DNA of 64,000 bases from Gemmatimonadota bacterium. GTDB lineage: Bacteria; Gemmatimonadota; Gemmatimonadetes; Longimicrobiales; Gaopeijiaceae. The notes under the pieces were generated by a model, which saw only the letters and a program-made list of their open reading frames with translations, searched no databases and was not told where the DNA came from. The stretch lies in assembly GCA_030430625.1 (NCBI GenBank), contig JAUIKL010000001.1, positions 1 to 64,000 of the forward strand, written 5' to 3'. Position 1 is the first letter of the stretch. Every line of letters starts with the position of its first letter. The position numbers and the translations under genes are program-made. Shown in pieces: positions 39,455 through 47,690 of the stretch.

Positions 39455-39545
39455 ATTGATTGACGCTCCTGTGAGCCTCGGGCAAATTCTTGGGATGTCA
39501 GCGCTTGCGTCCGTCTCGCGACGCACCTTGTACCACGCACCCCAC

Positions 39546-40598
39546 GTGATCGTTTCCGTCTCGCCGTACCTTCGACGGCACCTCGTCCGGACCTCGTTGC
39601 TCCTCGCCGTGCTCGCGGGTCTCTTCCCGACGACCGGTCAGGGGCAGGAGCCCCTTCAGGTCCTCCTCGAAGAGAACTTCCGCCGCGAACCCAACGGCGT
39701 GATCCTCGGCCGACTCTCGCCGGGATCACCCCTGCGTGTTCTCGCGACGGAAGGTAACTGGACTCAGGTCGAGCTGGAGGGGTGGGTGTGGCTCGCCTCG
39801 CTCGAGGCCAGCGACGAACCGGGGATGGACCTCGTCGTGAGCGTACAGGGCGGGGAGAATCTACGCGCCGCGCCGAGTGGGGAGATCCTGGCCGTGCTCG
39901 AGGAGGGGGCCCTGCTCGAAGAACTCGGCCGCGAGCCGAGTTGGGCGCGCGTGTCCCGGGTGGGGTGGGTCTGGACCGCGTCGCTGGCGCCCCTCGAGAC
40001 GAGTTCCGGCGCCGTCGTCTCTCAGCCGGCCGATCCGGTGCCTTCGGGGTCGGCGGCCCGCGCGCCGGGCGGCTTTCGCAACGTCGGCGCGATGGGTGGG
40101 CCGATTCTCGCTGCGCCGGACGGGGACACCCTGGCCGTGGCGTCCCCCTCGAGCGACCTGGAGGTCGTTCGACGCGAGGGCGGATGGGCGCGCGTCCGAC
40201 TGGAAGGGTGGATGTGGCTGCCGGAGAGCGGTGCGGTGCCGACCGGAGATGCCCCCGATGAACCGGTCGAGGCGGAGGCCCTCGAGCCCGACGCACTCAC
40301 CTCGGCTCCCGACGCGTACGCGGGACGGGTCGTGTCGTGGACCATCCAGTTCATCTCTCTCGAGCGAGCCGAGGCGGTGCGCACCGACTTCTTCGAGGGA
40401 GAACCCTTCCTCCTCGCGCGCTTCGGCGGTCCGGACGGGGCCTTCGTCTACGTGGCCGTTCCGCCGGAGCGGCTCGCCGATGTCGAGGGCCTGGTGCCGC
40501 TCGAGACCGTCGCGGTCACCGGGCGGGTGCGAACCGGGGCCTCGGCCCTCACGGGCGCCCCGATCATCGACCTGATCTCACTCGAGCGGGCACGGTGA
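39546..40598 (+). CDS. Secreted protein with three SH3b-like repeats
   Basis: A 350-residue exported protein from GTG 39546 (an ATG at 39495 is also in frame). The signal peptide core is TSLLLAVLAGLFPTTGQGQ. Three SH3b-type repeats follow, each ending in a Gly-Trp-x-Trp element: EGWVWLASLE, VGWVWTASLA and EGWMWLPESG. A C-terminal domain of about 90 residues (VVSWTIQFISLERAEAVRTD to the end) looks like an OB-type fold. Such repeats often bind peptidoglycan or peptides. It overlaps the downstream M30-like lipoprotein gene by 4 nt (GTGA), which suggests the two are made together. Confidence 0.75.
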   Translation: MIVSVSPYLRRHLVRTSLLLAVLAGLFPTTGQGQEPLQVLLEENFRREPNGVILGRLSPGSPLRVLATEGNWTQVELEGWVWLASLEASDEPGMDLVVSVQGGENLRAAPSGEILAVLEEGALLEELGREPSWARVSRVGWVWTASLAPLETSSGAVVSQPADPVPSGSAARAPGGFRNVGAMGGPILAAPDGDTLAVASPSSDLEVVRREGGWARVRLEGWMWLPESGAVPTGDAPDEPVEAEALEPDALTSAPDAYAGRVVSWTIQFISLERAEAVRTDFFEGEPFLLARFGGPDGAFVYVAVPPERLADVEGLVPLETVAVTGRVRTGASALTGAPIIDLISLERAR

Positions 40599-42760
40599 AT
40601 CGGGCCGTGGTCGGCGTCCGCGCCGCCGTCGGCCTCTTCGTCGCCCTCCTCTCTTCGTCGTGTGGGCCCGGATCGGCCGAGGTCGTCGTTCCCCCCGTCG
40701 AGATCCGGATCGCGAGTGGCGACGGACAGTTCGGGACCACGGGCGCGACGCTCCAGACTCAGCTCCACGTCGTTCTGACCTCCGTTCGGACGCAGCTCCC
40801 GGTTCAGAACGTCACCGTGCAATGGTCGGTCGAGTCGGGCTCGGCCGAGGTGCAGGGGACGAGCGCCACGATCTCGGACGATTCCGGTTCTGCGCGCGTT
40901 TCGATCCGACTCGGTAGCGAGGTCGGTCCGGTCGAAGTCCGCGCGTCGGTGCAGGATCAGGAGGCCGCTTCCGTCGTCTTTCGCCTCGAGACCGTCGATC
41001 GACCCGTCCTCCAGTCCGTTCAGCCAGCAGCGGCGGACCCGGGGGGCACGGTGACGCTGATGGGGCAGAACTTCAGCCCCGTGGCGGATCAGAACACGGT
41101 CCTCTTCTCCGGTATCCGCGGCCGCGTCACCGCGTCTACCCGAACGACGATCACCGCGGTGGTGCCGACGTGCCTTCCCGAGCGAACCGTCGAAGTCACG
41201 ACCCAACTCGGGGTCGTGGCGTCGGTCGGCCGCACCCTCGACGTCGGACCGGGCGGGGAGGTTCTCACCCTCGACGTCGGTGAGGTCCACGACGACGTCG
41301 ACCCCGACGGCTTTGCCTGCACGACGCTCTCCGGCGACGCCGATGCCTCGTACCTGATGACCGTGCAGAGCACGAGCCGGCTCGGCGCCGCCACGTACCC
41401 CTTCACCCTCGTCGGCCTGGTGGGTGGTGGGGCAGCAGCGCAGCCCGCCGAAGCGCGGATTCGCGCGACGCCTTTGCCGACCACCGAGGTGACGCGCGGG
41501 CCCGGCCACCGGCAGGCCGAGTGGGATCGACACCTCCGGCTTCTCGAGGACCGTGCCCTTCGAGGTCGATCGACGTCTCCCGCAGCGTCCACACGGGTGT
41601 CGGAGGCCCCGGCCGGCGTCCCCGAGGAAGGGGAACGACGGTCGTTCTCGGTGTACCGGGCCCCCGGTGACTTCGCCGAGATCGAGGCCGTAGCGGAGTT
41701 CGTGGGCGAGAACGCGGCTTTCTTCGTCGACGTCGAGGCGCCGTCGGGAGGGTACACGCGCGCGGACCTCGAGCGATTCTCTCGTCAGTTCGACGACGTC
41801 ATTCACCCCACCGTGACGGGGCGGTTCGGAGATCCATCGGACCTCGACGACAACGACCGGATCGTGATCCTCCTGACCCCGGTGGTGAACGGGCTGACGC
41901 CCCGCGGCGCCGCCGGCTTCGTGGGAGGCTTCTTCTTCGGTGTCGACCTTCTGCCGGACCGGCAGGGGAGCAACGGCGCCGAGATCTTCTACACCCTCGT
42001 GCCGGATCCGGGCGGCGTGCATTCCGATGCGCGCCCGAAGGACGCCCTGATCGCCCTCACGCCGGCGATCCTCGCGCACGAGTTCCAGCACATGGTGCAC
42101 TTCAACGAGCGGATCCTCGATCTCGGCGCCGACGGGAACGAGGCGGTATGGCTCTCCGAGGGGCTGGCCCAGTTCGCGGAGGAGTTGGTGGCCCGTGCCT
42201 ACGAGGATCGGGGAGATACCAACTCCGCTGCCCTCTTCCGGGGCGGCGCCGTCGAGCGCGCTCGCCGCTACCTGGAGCGTCCCGACACCGTTTCGCTCTT
42301 GATCTCGAGTGGCCAGGGGGGGCTCGCCGAGCGCGGGGGCGGCTTCCTGCACCTGTTGTACCTGGCCGATCGTTTCGGCGTACCTCTCGTCACGGATCTG
42401 ACGAGGACGACACGGACCGGGATCGAGAACGTCGAGGCGGAAACGGGAACTCCGTGGGCCGATCTGCTGTCTGACTGGTGGGCCGCGATGTGGCTCGACG
42501 GGATGGGCGGCGAGTCCGCGCCGAGGTCGTTTCCGTCCGTCGATCTCCGGGAGTACCTCCGGGAGCCGTTCCCGATCGACCCCGGCGACGTGGGAGCCGA
42601 GGACTTCGAGCGAACGGGGTCGATGCGGTCGGCGTCCGTGCGATACTACATTGTGGATCCGGCTGCGGGCGGAAGTATGACGCTGAGGCTGGGTGGACCT
42701 GCCGGGGGAGCGAGTCTGCCGCAGGCGGGGATGGGGATGCGAATCGTTCGTATCCGATGA
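40595..42760 (+). CDS. Lipoprotein with Ig-like and IPT/TIG domains and M30-type zinc peptidase domain
   Basis: A 721-residue exported protein. The signal VGLFVALLSSSC gives a lipidated Cys23. Residues about 30-125 resemble a bacterial Ig-like domain, and about 128-210 an IPT/TIG domain (SVQPAAADPGGTVTLMGQNF). The second half carries AHEFQHMVHF (His495, Glu496, His499) and WLSEGLAQFAEE with Glu522, the zinc-site layout of M30 (hyicolysin-like) metallopeptidases. The preceding DNDRIVILLTPVVNG is also typical of that family. The start is GTG 40595, in a 4-nt overlap with the SH3b gene. Inferred role: surface or secreted protease. Confidence 0.82.
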   Translation: MNRAVVGVRAAVGLFVALLSSSCGPGSAEVVVPPVEIRIASGDGQFGTTGATLQTQLHVVLTSVRTQLPVQNVTVQWSVESGSAEVQGTSATISDDSGSARVSIRLGSEVGPVEVRASVQDQEAASVVFRLETVDRPVLQSVQPAAADPGGTVTLMGQNFSPVADQNTVLFSGIRGRVTASTRTTITAVVPTCLPERTVEVTTQLGVVASVGRTLDVGPGGEVLTLDVGEVHDDVDPDGFACTTLSGDADASYLMTVQSTSRLGAATYPFTLVGLVGGGAAAQPAEARIRATPLPTTEVTRGPGHRQAEWDRHLRLLEDRALRGRSTSPAASTRVSEAPAGVPEEGERRSFSVYRAPGDFAEIEAVAEFVGENAAFFVDVEAPSGGYTRADLERFSRQFDDVIHPTVTGRFGDPSDLDDNDRIVILLTPVVNGLTPRGAAGFVGGFFFGVDLLPDRQGSNGAEIFYTLVPDPGGVHSDARPKDALIALTPAILAHEFQHMVHFNERILDLGADGNEAVWLSEGLAQFAEELVARAYEDRGDTNSAALFRGGAVERARRYLERPDTVSLLISSGQGGLAERGGGFLHLLYLADRFGVPLVTDLTRTTRTGIENVEAETGTPWADLLSDWWAAMWLDGMGGESAPRSFPSVDLREYLREPFPIDPGDVGAEDFERTGSMRSASVRYYIVDPAAGGSMTLRLGGPAGGASLPQAGMGMRIVRIR

Positions 42761-42849
42761 GGGAGAGGAGTCTCCGAAGTGCTGAATCTTCTCCCTGGGG
42801 CGTCCGTAGGGACGAAGGTTGACCGAAGACGATAGGGCCGACGAAATCG

Positions 42850-43650
42850 ATGCGCTGTTCCACATGCGGTGAGAGCCTCCAGCCCGGCGCGGTCCGTTGT
42901 CCCACCTGTGGGACGTCCACACCCGTCGGGCAGGCCGTCACCCGGCCCTCGGGTGTCCGTCGATGCCCCCGCTGCTCGTATCAGGGCGAAGGGATGCCGT
43001 ACTTCCGTCGAGCCGGCCACGTCGGCCTCCTCGTCGGTGCATCCCTCTTCACGTACGGTTTCGGTGGACTGGTCTACTGGCTGGCGCGACGCAAGCATCT
43101 GGTCTGCCCGCGCTGTGGCCTCGGATGGGAGAACGCATCGCGCGCCCTCGCCGTGACCGGTCCCGAGCCCGAGAAGCGGCTCATCGAGGCCGAACCCGAC
43201 GAGAAGCTGCCGAGCGCGGGGATCAAGCGGCGTGTTCTCGGGACGGCGATGGTCCTCATGGCCAGCCTGATGGTTCTGGTCGGCTTTGTCGAGTGGGAGA
43301 TGGCGGCCGTGGCCTTCGGCTCCGTACTCGGCGGCGGTGGCTCCCTGACCTTCTACTGGGGCTGGCAGGGGCTGATGGAGCGCCGCAAGGCGATCATGCA
43401 TGGCCTCCAGCGGAAGATCCTCAAGCTCGCGTCGATGCGCGGGGGCACGCTGACGGTCACCGAAGTGGCGTCGGACCTGAATCTGGCGCTTCCGGCCGCC
43501 GAGAAGATTCTCGAGTCGATGGACGACGGCTTCAGAGTTCGGTCGGACATCTCCCCGGATGGTGTCCTCTACTACGAGTTCCCCGAGATCGTGCACCGAG
43601 CCGCCCTCGGCTCCGCCGACGCCTCTCGCTCGCTCGGTCCCGCCGACTAA
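42850..43650 (+). CDS. Membrane protein with N-terminal zinc ribbons and C-terminal winged-helix-like domain
   Basis: A 266-residue protein. Cys pairs MRCSTC (3, 6) and RCPTC (17, 20) form one zinc ribbon; RCPRC and a later VCPRCG form a second set that brackets the membrane segment VGLLVGASLFTYGFGGLVYW. Two more hydrophobic helices follow (TAMVLMASLMVLVGFV and MAAVAFGSVLGGGGSLTFYW). The C-terminal 80 residues (KILKLASMRGGTLTVTEVA to the end) look like a winged helix. The combination suggests a membrane-tethered sensor or regulator, but the function is unknown. It is convergent with the EamA gene, with a 4-nt overlap of the 3' ends. Confidence 0.75.
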   Translation: MRCSTCGESLQPGAVRCPTCGTSTPVGQAVTRPSGVRRCPRCSYQGEGMPYFRRAGHVGLLVGASLFTYGFGGLVYWLARRKHLVCPRCGLGWENASRALAVTGPEPEKRLIEAEPDEKLPSAGIKRRVLGTAMVLMASLMVLVGFVEWEMAAVAFGSVLGGGGSLTFYWGWQGLMERRKAIMHGLQRKILKLASMRGGTLTVTEVASDLNLALPAAEKILESMDDGFRVRSDISPDGVLYYEFPEIVHRAALGSADASRSLGPAD

Positions 43651-44549
43651 CCTCGTCGGGCGGCCCGCAGGCCGAGAAGGATCACGGCGGCGCCCAGGAG
43701 TTGGAGGCCGGAGGGGACCTCTCCGAGCCAGACCCACGCCGTCGAGAGCGCGAAGACGGGCACGAGGTTCGAGTACACGGCGGTGCGTGTGTTCCCGAGC
43801 CGCTCCACGCCGCGGTACCAGAGCAGGTACGCCACACCGATCGCCAGCACGCCTGCGTAGACCACGCCGACCCAGGCCGCCGGCGGGACCGTCGACAGCT
43901 CCGTGCGCGTGAGGTCGGGCACACCCATGAGAACGAGGAGAGGCGATCCGGCGAAGATCGTCCACGCCGTCATGCGGAGGGACCCATACTTCGCGACCGG
44001 AGCTCGGCCCCACACGGTGTAGACGGACCAGAGCAGGGAGGCCACCACCATCAGGAGGTCTCCTCTCAGCGACTCAGCTCCGAGTGAGAGCTCGTCACTG
44101 CCCCCGAGGACGACGAAGATCATTCCGGCGAACATCGCTCCGACCCCGCCGATCACCCGCCGGCTCGGCCGCTCGTGCCCGCTCAGCGCCGAGAGGATCA
44201 CGGTCCAGACAGGCGTCGTCGACAGGAGGAGGCTCGCGTTTCCGGCTCGCGTGAGGTCGAGCCCGATGATGAAGCAGAGCTGGTAGGCCACATTGCCGAT
44301 CAGGCCGAGCGCCACGATCCGGCCGACGTCGGCCCGTTCGGGGAGAGCGGGCCCCGATCGGCTCCGGAGGAGGATCGCCATCGAAGCCACGGCCAGGGGA
44401 AAGCGCAGCGCGTTGAAGGCCAGCGGTGAAAAGGCCTCGAACGCCGATTTCACGACCGAGAAGTTCACCCCCCAGATGGCTGCCATCGCCACCATTCCGA
44501 TGTCCGTCGCGCGCGAGCCGAGGCGGGAGGAGGTCTGCGACGATAACAT
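43647..44549 (-). CDS. EamA/DMT-superfamily transporter
   Basis: A 300-residue protein with ten predicted membrane helices in two EamA repeats. Examples are MVAMAAIWGVNFSVVKSAF in repeat 1 and LLMVVASLLWSVYTVWGR in repeat 2, both with the typical WG or WS kink motif. Relatives export or import amino acids, nucleosides or other small metabolites; the substrate is not deducible. Divergent from the TPR gene across 69 nt that contain an imperfect palindrome. Confidence 0.9.
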   Translation of the reverse strand: MLSSQTSSRLGSRATDIGMVAMAAIWGVNFSVVKSAFEAFSPLAFNALRFPLAVASMAILLRSRSGPALPERADVGRIVALGLIGNVAYQLCFIIGLDLTRAGNASLLLSTTPVWTVILSALSGHERPSRRVIGGVGAMFAGMIFVVLGGSDELSLGAESLRGDLLMVVASLLWSVYTVWGRAPVAKYGSLRMTAWTIFAGSPLLVLMGVPDLTRTELSTVPPAAWVGVVYAGVLAIGVAYLLWYRGVERLGNTRTAVYSNLVPVFALSTAWVWLGEVPSGLQLLGAAVILLGLRAARRG

Positions 44550-44583
44550 TTCGACGTTGTGCCCCGAGAGGTCGACCGCATAA

Positions 44584-44600
44584 GTTGGTTATGTAACAAC
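44584..44600. promoter_or_regulatory. Imperfect palindrome in the EamA/TPR divergent gap
   Basis: GTTGGTTATGTAACAAC is an AT-rich near-palindrome (GTTG/CAAC and GTTA/TAAC arms) in a GC-rich background. It overlaps the region where a TTGTGC (44557-44562)-16 bp-CATAAG promoter would start transcription of the TPR gene. It may be an operator. Confidence 0.35.
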
Positions 44601-44618
44601 CCCGCCAAAAGAGCGTAG

Positions 44619-46343
44619 ATGTCGACGGCTGACGTGCTGCGGCTCGACGAGTATCGAGACCGCCGAGAACACAGGATGGCGCGTGCACGCGTCTTCGTCT
44701 CGACGGATCCGGATCGGTCGGCTCTCCTTGACCACGTCATGGAGATCGCGGGCCTGACCGGAGCCGATCGAGTCGGCTTGGTATGGGTGGACGAGTACAG
44801 CCCCGAACTCGCCCACCCTTACTTTGTGGTGGACCTCGCCGTCTCCCCGCCGCGCCATCACTACTCGGCCCACTTCCTCGCTCGAGCCTGGGAGGCCGGG
44901 GTGCCCGGAACGCTGGACGAGGCGTACGCCGACTCCGGAAGCGCCTTCGCCGTGGCGCTGGGTAGCGACGGGTCGCGGGGCTGGTTCGTCGTGGCGGACT
45001 CGCTCACGCGTCGTCCCCAGATTTCGGATGCCGCTCGCGAGCGCCTGATGTTCCTGGTCGGTGAGTGCTCGGCGCTCGTCCTGCACAAGGACCTGCGGAC
45101 CGACACCTCTTTCACCGGCGTCGGTGGTAGCGCCTTCCTGCGGGATCTCGAGGGACGTGACGACGACGCACTCGCGAGGGCGGAGATCGAACGTCGCTTT
45201 GCCGTCGGCCGGCTGGGGCGCCTCCTCGTCGACGAGGACATGATCGTCTCCGAGCAGGAGCGCCGGGACACCGCGCGTCGGCTTCGTTCCGAGATCGACG
45301 CCGCGGGCCCGTTGGAGTCGGGTGAAGTGGGCCCGTACCACCGCCTACTGGACGCTTTCGCGGCCTCCGATCACGGTGCGGTTGCCCGTGCCATGCTCGA
45401 CATCGGCTCGTATGCAGAGTCGCGGGACCATCGGTACGGCGCGCTTCAGGCCTATGCCGTCGCCTTCGATGTCGCGGGTCGGCGGCACGACGCCGAGGTG
45501 GCGATCGACGCGGCCCGGTTCGCGGGTCGGATTCTTCGTCGGCGGGCCGAGTGGGAGCGCGCGGATCTCTGGTACCAGGCGGCCGTGAGCATTGCCCGCC
45601 TCGAGCGACTGGACGGGCTGGCGTCGCTGTCGCTGACCGGTGTCGCTGTGGTGAAGCGGGAGCGCGGAAACCTCCCGGCGGCTCGTGCCACCGTGGAGGA
45701 AGCCCTCCGCCTGGCCGACCGCTCCGGGGCGTCCGAACCGATGGCTGCGGCGCGGCACACCCTCATGGGTATGCAGCAGCAGGCCGAGGAGTACACCGAG
45801 GCGCTGCAGAGTGGTTGGACCGCGTACCACCTGTACGACCCAAAGAGCGACAAGCGCGTCAACTGCCTGACCGGTATCGCGGCCCTACTCCAGAAGATGG
45901 GAGACCTGGACGCGTCCGAGGACGCGTTCATCGTCGTGGCCCACACCGCGCGCGAGTTCTACTTCCGCCTGTACGCGCACGATGCGCTGTCCTACATCGC
46001 CGCCCTGCGCGGTGACGGAGCGCTGTTCGACCAGCGTGCGGCCGCGACGGACGCTCTCGATTGGGAGTCCGGCCCGCTTTCCGTGAAGGCAGAGATCCTC
46101 GTCTACCGCGGCCTCAGTCTGAAGGCCCTCGGGCGGGTCTCGGAGGCGGAGGCGTGGTTGGAGCGCGCCGTCGCGTTCTGCTCGGAGCACAACTTCAACC
46201 GATCGCTCTTCGCTGCCGAGGAGGCCCTGGAGCAGCTCCGCTCCGAGCCGGTCGAGGCCGAGCCGACGATCGAGTGCCCGCTCCCCGAGGTCCGCGAGGG
46301 CCTTCGTCAGCTGCGCGAGGCGACCCTGATCGGCGCCTCCTGA
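44619..46343 (+). CDS. TPR-repeat protein with N-terminal GAF-like region
   Basis: A 574-residue cytoplasmic protein without signal peptide. The first 180 residues (for example ADRVGLVWVDEYSPELAHPY) resemble a degenerate GAF sensor domain. The middle (about 190-260) is helical. From residue about 265 to 550, helical pairs of 34-40 residues recur (for example AEWERADLWYQAAVSIARLE and GRVSEAEAWLERAVAFCSEH), typical of tetratricopeptide repeats. No catalytic domain is present. It probably works as a scaffold or signalling adaptor. Followed at 130 nt by a strong terminator. Confidence 0.8.
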   Translation: MSTADVLRLDEYRDRREHRMARARVFVSTDPDRSALLDHVMEIAGLTGADRVGLVWVDEYSPELAHPYFVVDLAVSPPRHHYSAHFLARAWEAGVPGTLDEAYADSGSAFAVALGSDGSRGWFVVADSLTRRPQISDAARERLMFLVGECSALVLHKDLRTDTSFTGVGGSAFLRDLEGRDDDALARAEIERRFAVGRLGRLLVDEDMIVSEQERRDTARRLRSEIDAAGPLESGEVGPYHRLLDAFAASDHGAVARAMLDIGSYAESRDHRYGALQAYAVAFDVAGRRHDAEVAIDAARFAGRILRRRAEWERADLWYQAAVSIARLERLDGLASLSLTGVAVVKRERGNLPAARATVEEALRLADRSGASEPMAAARHTLMGMQQQAEEYTEALQSGWTAYHLYDPKSDKRVNCLTGIAALLQKMGDLDASEDAFIVVAHTAREFYFRLYAHDALSYIAALRGDGALFDQRAAATDALDWESGPLSVKAEILVYRGLSLKALGRVSEAEAWLERAVAFCSEHNFNRSLFAAEEALEQLRSEPVEAEPTIECPLPEVREGLRQLREATLIGAS

Positions 46344-46471
46344 GACCAGGCGTACATCACAAGGCCCGCCGTACATCACGTCGGCCTCGTCGCGCCGGAT
46401 GTGTAGGGTGGTGCTCCTTTCTCGGCCCGGGTGAGCCCGTTCATAGAGTGTCGCACGTCGTCAGAACGAAG

Positions 46472-46507
46472 AAGGGCCCCTCCGCCGGTCGGCGGAGGGG
46501 CCCTTTT
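46472..46507. terminator. Bidirectional rho-independent terminator
   Basis: A perfect 15-bp stem (46472-46486 with 46491-46505, loop GGTC) overlaps TTTT on the plus strand and continues as TTCTTCG on the minus strand. It lies between the convergent TPR gene and the small repeat lipoprotein gene and should stop both. Confidence 0.9.
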
Positions 46508-46545
46508 CGTCGGATCCCCTGAGGGACCGTTGATCCGTCTCGGGA

Positions 46546-46719
46546 TCAGGTACCCGGGTCGGGGGTGTGCGTCCCGGAGTCGGGGAGGTGCGTGCCCGAG
46601 TCGGGGAGGTGCGTGCCGGAATCAGGGAGGTGCGCGTCCGGGCCGAGGATCGACTGCCCGCAGGCGCCGGTGGCGAGGGACAGGACAGCGACCAGGAGCA
46701 GCCGACGAAGGTTCTTCAT
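46546..46719 (-). CDS. Micro-lipoprotein with HLPDSGT tandem repeats
   Basis: A 57-residue protein from ATG 46719, preceded by a GGAGGA ribosome site at about 9 nt. The N-terminus is MKNLRRLLLVAVLSLATGAC, with a lipobox ending in Cys20. The mature chain is only about 38 residues: a short SILGPDA linker, three identical HLPDSGT units and a fourth diverged HTPDPGT at the C-terminus. With so little sequence it can hardly be an enzyme; histidine and aspartate in every repeat could bind metal or serve as a surface tether. It ends before the shared terminator, supporting a real transcript. Confidence 0.7.
   Translation of the reverse strand: MKNLRRLLLVAVLSLATGACGQSILGPDAHLPDSGTHLPDSGTHLPDSGTHTPDPGT
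46549..46632. repeat. Four 21-bp direct tandem repeats
   Basis: Units at 46549-46569, 46570-46590, 46591-46611 and 46612-46632 encode the HxPDxGT repeats of the micro-lipoprotein. The inner three are near-identical at the DNA level; the leftmost is diverged. Copy number may vary between strains by slippage. Confidence 0.9.
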
Positions 46720-46859
46720 CAGGGGGGCTTCCTCCGGCGTAGGGCCGGCGTTGCGGGTGAGTGTTCGCATTCGAGGGAGGGCGGTTCCGACCCCCTGGCG
46801 ACTGAGATAGAACTTCCCCGCACACTCTTAAGCTCGTAATATCCTCGTATCGTCGGGGT

Positions 46860-47678
46860 GTGTCTTTTTCGAAGATCATGACCTTTATCACCGTCCTGAG
46901 CCGTGATCCGACCGTCCGTGGGGTCGTGGAGTCGCTTCCGAGGATCACCTCGGTCTCGACGGCGCGTCGGTGGGAACGCCTCGAGACGCTCGCGCTGGAA
47001 CGCCCGGTCACGGACGTCGTGTTCGACGGTGGGGCCTTCGAGCCAGGGGACGACGTCGGGCGGCTCATCAGCGACTTCCACCAGAACTTCCCGAGCATCG
47101 GCCTGACCTTCGTGGCACCCGGGCGCCTCGACGGGGGTGACTTCCTCTCGGTGGGTCGGTTGATGGAGGGGCGGGGGCTCTACCTCGGTGCCTTCACCGA
47201 CATGGCGAGCGACGTGCGACGCGGGCTGGCCGCCTCGGCGCGCAGGAGTGTGTCCGGCCGACTCCTGCAGGCCGTCGGGAACAGCCTCGGCGGCTTCGAG
47301 CGCACGGTGCTGCAGACGGCCATGTACGCGGTCGTCCTCGGCTGGGACGCCGACCGGTTCGCTCGATACATCGGCTACTCACGTCCTCACCTGTCCCACC
47401 GGCTCCGGGCCGTCGACCTCCCATCGACGGGCCACCTGCTCGTGTGGGGCCGGATGCTGCACGCGGGGCTGTGGCTCACCGATCCTGGGCGAACCGGCCA
47501 GAGCGTGGCTCGACAGCTCGACTACGCGAACGGATCGACCTTCCGGCGCGCCCTCCGGAGCTACGTCGGGCTCACCCCGACTCAGGTCGTCCTGAGCGGG
47601 GGCTTCCGAGCCGTGTGCGAGGCCTTCCTCGACGTGTGTGGCCTCGGTCATCGGAGGCCCGAACGCTCCGTCGCCTAG
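46860..47678 (+). CDS. AraC-family transcriptional regulator
   Basis: A 272-residue DNA-binding protein. The last 80 residues carry an AraC-type double HTH: WGRMLHAGLWLTDPGRTGQS then VARQLDYANGSTFRRALRSY with the signature ending VGLTPTQVV. The N-terminal 120 residues (VLSRDPTVRGVVESLPRITS) look like a receiver-like alpha/beta domain without the usual DD and D/T/K acceptor set, so it is probably not phosphorylated. The GTG at 46860 or ATG at 46878 can start it. A TAATAT at 46837-46842 is a possible -10. It is convergent with dacB (12-nt gap). Targets unknown. Confidence 0.85.
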   Translation: MSFSKIMTFITVLSRDPTVRGVVESLPRITSVSTARRWERLETLALERPVTDVVFDGGAFEPGDDVGRLISDFHQNFPSIGLTFVAPGRLDGGDFLSVGRLMEGRGLYLGAFTDMASDVRRGLAASARRSVSGRLLQAVGNSLGGFERTVLQTAMYAVVLGWDADRFARYIGYSRPHLSHRLRAVDLPSTGHLLVWGRMLHAGLWLTDPGRTGQSVARQLDYANGSTFRRALRSYVGLTPTQVVLSGGFRAVCEAFLDVCGLGHRRPERSVA

Positions 47679-47690
47679 CGCGTCGGGAGG

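Noticed and set aside
39460-39489. Promoter TTGACG with CAAATT/AAATTC in the beta-barrel/SH3b gap
   Set aside because: The -35 is good, but the -10 is poor and the ATG candidates overlap the -35; not reliable enough for a feature.
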